Positions 61,030 to 64,000 of a stretch of DNA of 64,000 nucleotides are shown piece by piece. The DNA comes from Arabidopsis thaliana (taxonomy: Eukaryota > Streptophyta > Magnoliopsida > Brassicales > Brassicaceae). Every line of letters starts with the position of its first letter. The first letter of the stretch is position 1. The position numbers and the translations under genes were made by a program. A model generated the notes under the pieces. It saw only the letters and a program-made list of their open reading frames with translations. It was not told the origin of the DNA and searched no databases. The stretch is from positions 7,875,001-7,939,000 of the forward strand of contig NC_003075.7 of assembly GCF_000001735.4 (NCBI RefSeq). Direction: 5' to 3'.

Positions 61030-61863
61030 TTTATACCTGCAAGTATACAATAATCTACAGAAATTACTCAAAGTTTGAGAAATTGGTTAGAGAATCAAAT
61101 TGTTATTTGAATCAATTACAAGCATATATCCAAATCTAAGACTAATTTGGTAAGTTAATCAATCAATCAATCAAATTATATATAAACACAATCGTTACCA
61201 CAGAGAAAACTCAACGATGAATCAATCGTTAACACAGAGAAACTCCTTGCGATTTGATTAATTTTTAGTAAATTAGAGAATTGAAACTCACACGAAGAAG
61301 AAGAAGTTGAGAAATCTTGGGGAAGCAAGCACAACGTAAACGGCTCTTCCTCTGCCGTTTTTATTTTCTCTCTTTGTTCAAAAATCAAAACTTCTTTTTT
61401 AGTTTTCAAAACTTCAGTTGCAAATCACCGTACGAGTGAGCAGATACGCCGTCATTTTATCGCCGACCCCATCACTCTCTTCCTCTTGAGATTTTTTTTT
61501 TTTTCTTTGACATTTTATTTTACACACGTAATCAAATTTGTGCATTTACGCAAATGTGTGCCAACTAATTTGTAGACAAGATCCAATCTATAGCATGGAG
61601 ATAAGTTATGAGTATTTAATGAGTATTTTTTATGTTATACAATTACATAAATTCTATATTTAGGTTTGTCCAAAAAAGAAAAAAGAAGGCAAGCTTAGAA
61701 AAAGTTGAAGCAAATACACAAACTAAAAGAGAGGCTACAGATTCAACAAATATATACATAGACGCTAAGACAAGTTTGATGACAGAGTTTAGAGTTAAAT
61801 ACAACATAGCAAAATTAAATAAGCTAAAATCTGGTCTCGCTCTCTCTCTCTCTCTTGCTAACT

Positions 61864-63497
61864 TCATCCAATGCTACTACTAGGCATAACCCATCCAGCA
61901 TCATGACCAACAACCACACTATCTCCATTTCCAAACACTCCTCGTTGTCTCTTCTTCATCAACGCAGCTGATACCGGACTTCCTACAGTGCTGGAAGTCA
62001 GAGAGCTCTCTGCTGAACAGTTGTTCTTGTGCTCTATTGCTACTGCAAGCTCGGATAAGGATGGAATCATCATTTTGGTTGTGTCGAAGGTGCTTGTTGT
62101 TCCTTGGCACCCATTGGTGATGGAGGCCTTTATGGCTAGCTCTGAAAGCTCTTCTCTAGCTGCCTCTAACCCAGCAAATGCAACAGCTTGCTCCTCTATA
62201 GCCTTGCAAGCTTTCTCTAGAATTGATTGCAGGTACTTCCCTTGTGCCTCGATCCTTAACTGGAGTCGCCTTTGCACCTGCGTATACTAATGGATCTTAT
62301 TAAATGTGGAACCAGGGCTCAAACATTAGTATATGCGGTTTCTATGGTTCTAACTTTCATGAAAAGATTTCCTAAGTAGTAACGTTCTGATAAGCTTTAA
62401 GGAAATTCAATGGAGGTTTCTATATAGTCTCTCATTAACCAAAGTCTCTCTGGTATTTGGTGAATTCGAAGAAGAAACTAACCTCTAGTTGCTCGTGTAG
62501 TCTTCTTTGGACTTCCATCTGGGCACGCAAAGCTTCAGTGACCTGGTAACTCCTGGCTCAAGACAAAAACAATGAGTGTTATAGACAGTGAATATAACAC
62601 TTGGAATAAAGAGAACACTTGAAACCATACTCGTTCTGTTCTTGAGCAGCCAATCTTAAGGATGATGTTGAAGATGAACCAGTGTCCTGACTCTCCGCAA
62701 CACAAGAAACTACAGAGATATAAGTTCACAAAGATATAAATGCACAACTGAATCCATAAAGATATAAATGGATTCTTAGCTAAAGATATAACTGAATACC
62801 ATCCTTAGAGTTGTCAATTGATTCTTTACAAGATTGCCTCCCCAAGCGGAATTTCTACCGAGCAAAAAACCAGAGAACAACACAGTCAAAAAGCAATGAA
62901 CTTTGTTTGTTATAAGTAGCCAAAGAAGCATAATTTGATATTGAAGGTAGTAGCATCAAAACCTGAAGATGAGATTTGAGATGGTAAAGAGTGAGACCCT
63001 TCACTCCCATTGTTCTCATTATAGTTTTAGGCGTTGCTTCTGACATCAAACCAAACACACAAAAAAACTAATCTTGTAAACAAATCTCAAGGCCAATAAA
63101 AAAAACCTAAAGAATGCCACAGTAATTCCTAAATTGTTCTAAGTGACATAAACCCAAGAAATCCATTCTATTTCAGGATGATTGACTTCCAAATCTGAAA
63201 GAAATTAGACCTAACTCGTTGTCAAATTCTTCGTACTAACTGAAGAACAACAGATTAAAAAAAAAAACACATTTCATTCTAAGATCCATAAATTTCTAAG
63301 AAGGGACACTTACTGTCGGGTCCGCCGAGCTGAGTGACGGCGTCAACGAATCTTTCATGGAGCTCAGAGGTCCAACGAAGGCGAGGCTTGGGGTCAGTGG
63401 TTAGGACCAGACAAGCGTCGATGGGAAGATTGGTTCCGTCAGAGTAGTCTCCCAAGCTGCCATCTAGAGGAAGCGAAGACCGAATCGCCGAGTACAT
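61864..63497 (-). CDS. UNE16: MYB-CC (GARP) transcription factor UNE16
   Basis: Six exons: 63314-63497, 62963-63039, 62800-62854, 62631-62709, 62483-62552, 61864-62277 (879 bases, 292 residues), phases join. GARP/MYB-like DNA-binding domain at residues ~36-95: KPRLRWTSELHERFVDAVTQ, LGGPDKATPKTIMRTMGVKG, LTLYHLKSHLQKFRLGRQ, with the SHLQKFR hallmark. MYB-CC coiled coil at ~135-185: QVTEALRAQMEVQRRLHEQL, EVQRRLQLRIEAQGKYLQS. The LHEQLE motif marks the clade of PHR1/APL-like proteins, several of which bind phosphate-starvation promoter sites; this member's target is not visible from sequence. UNE16 (AT4G13640) is from memory. A possible in-frame ATG at 63641 would add 48 residues; I chose 63497 because family proteins start MYSAIRSS-like. 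Confidence 0.9.
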
Positions 63498-63499
63498 TC

Positions 63500-64000
63500 T
63501 TCTTTGATCCCCACAAAGGAACAAACTTTTCTTCGTTTCTTTTATTTTCTCGGCTGTTTTCCCGGGAAAGTGAAAGAAAGTGTGAAGAAAGATATTGTGG
63601 ATTTCTAAGACAGCGAAGAAACGAGTTGATAGATTGGACAAGACAACACTCGGATAGTATTTTGTGTTTATATTTGTGCATTATTGAATTTATTTAGATA
63701 TTTTCAAAAAAAAAAAAAGAGAGAGCAGAATTTATGTTTTGGTTATTTGTACTCTTTGCATTGAAATTCCAAATAACATATATGTTTTGAAAAAGTAGTA
63801 AGATAAAATTTCTTTTAGTTATTATTTTCGTTTTTCAATAGCAGAATAAAACTTCAAGTTCTCTATCTTAAGATGGTGCTAACTGCTAAAATAAACCAAA
63901 TGAAAAAAGAAAAAAATAGGGTCCTCAATTTTTTTTTAAATATCAAATCCTTTAAACCTACTAGACATTTTTCCAATTATTTTTCTTTTATATAATTCAA
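63500..64000. other. Leader and upstream region of UNE16
   Basis: Mixed-composition leader up to ~63,660, then AT-rich promoter sequence with A and T runs. No further gene visible before the edge. Confidence 0.5.

Noticed and set aside
1-64000. tRNA genes, rRNA genes and CRISPR arrays
   Set aside because: No A-box/B-box pair, no rRNA core sequence and no regularly spaced direct repeats were seen; CRISPR is not expected in a plant nuclear genome.

Overview
The window is nuclear DNA of a higher plant and matches what I remember of Arabidopsis thaliana chromosome 4, around loci AT4G13550 to AT4G13640. The gene order, AT-rich intergenic DNA, short GT-AG introns and Helitron ends all fit. Locus names come from memory of the family and the gene order, not from a search. 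Exon borders were read by eye from splice signals and reading phase.

Layout. 0-1.9 kb: 5' half of a plastid-type lipase gene with a C2 domain (minus strand). 4.8-5.3 kb: small LEA-like gene UNE15 (minus). 6.8-25 kb: a gene-poor graveyard holding F-box/FBD fragments in head-to-head inverted repeats, a truncated H2A.Z gene (HTA4) facing an inverted H2A.Z pseudogene, LINE RNase H fragments, three copies of an unrecognised gene-like module, and a Helitron. 25.4-28.8 kb: dirigent gene DIR18 (plus) and the GDT1-family plastid transporter gene CMT1/PAM71-HL (minus). 30.2-35.8 kb: Helitrons, one nested in another, plus a hairpin locus made from a DNA methyltransferase exon. 36.2-37.8 kb: GPI-anchored X8-domain gene (minus). 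40.0-46.2 kb: MET1-family DNA methyltransferase gene MEE57/MET3 with a broken first exon (plus). 46.3-47.7 kb: copia LTR remnant and a NAC-like fragment. 49.4-50.0 kb: 4F5/SERF gene with an AT-AC (U12-type) intron. 50-57 kb: gene-free. 57.3-58.3 kb: AP2/ERF gene ERF062. 59.1-61.0 kb: DUF593 (GTD-binding) gene (minus). 61.9-63.5 kb: MYB-CC gene UNE16 (minus).

The genes are independent plant loci and do not form a pathway. The main unusual signal is repeated inverted duplication of gene fragments (F-box/FBD, H2A.Z, DNA methyltransferase). The methyltransferase-derived one, at 32.36-32.70 kb, has a TATA box about 165 bases upstream. Its 5' arm is antisense to an intact exon of MEE57 13 kb away, with 22 of 25 bases complementary in the best stretch. 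That is the structure expected of a young MIRNA or siRNA gene directed at its own parent family, and it is the best candidate here for something undescribed.
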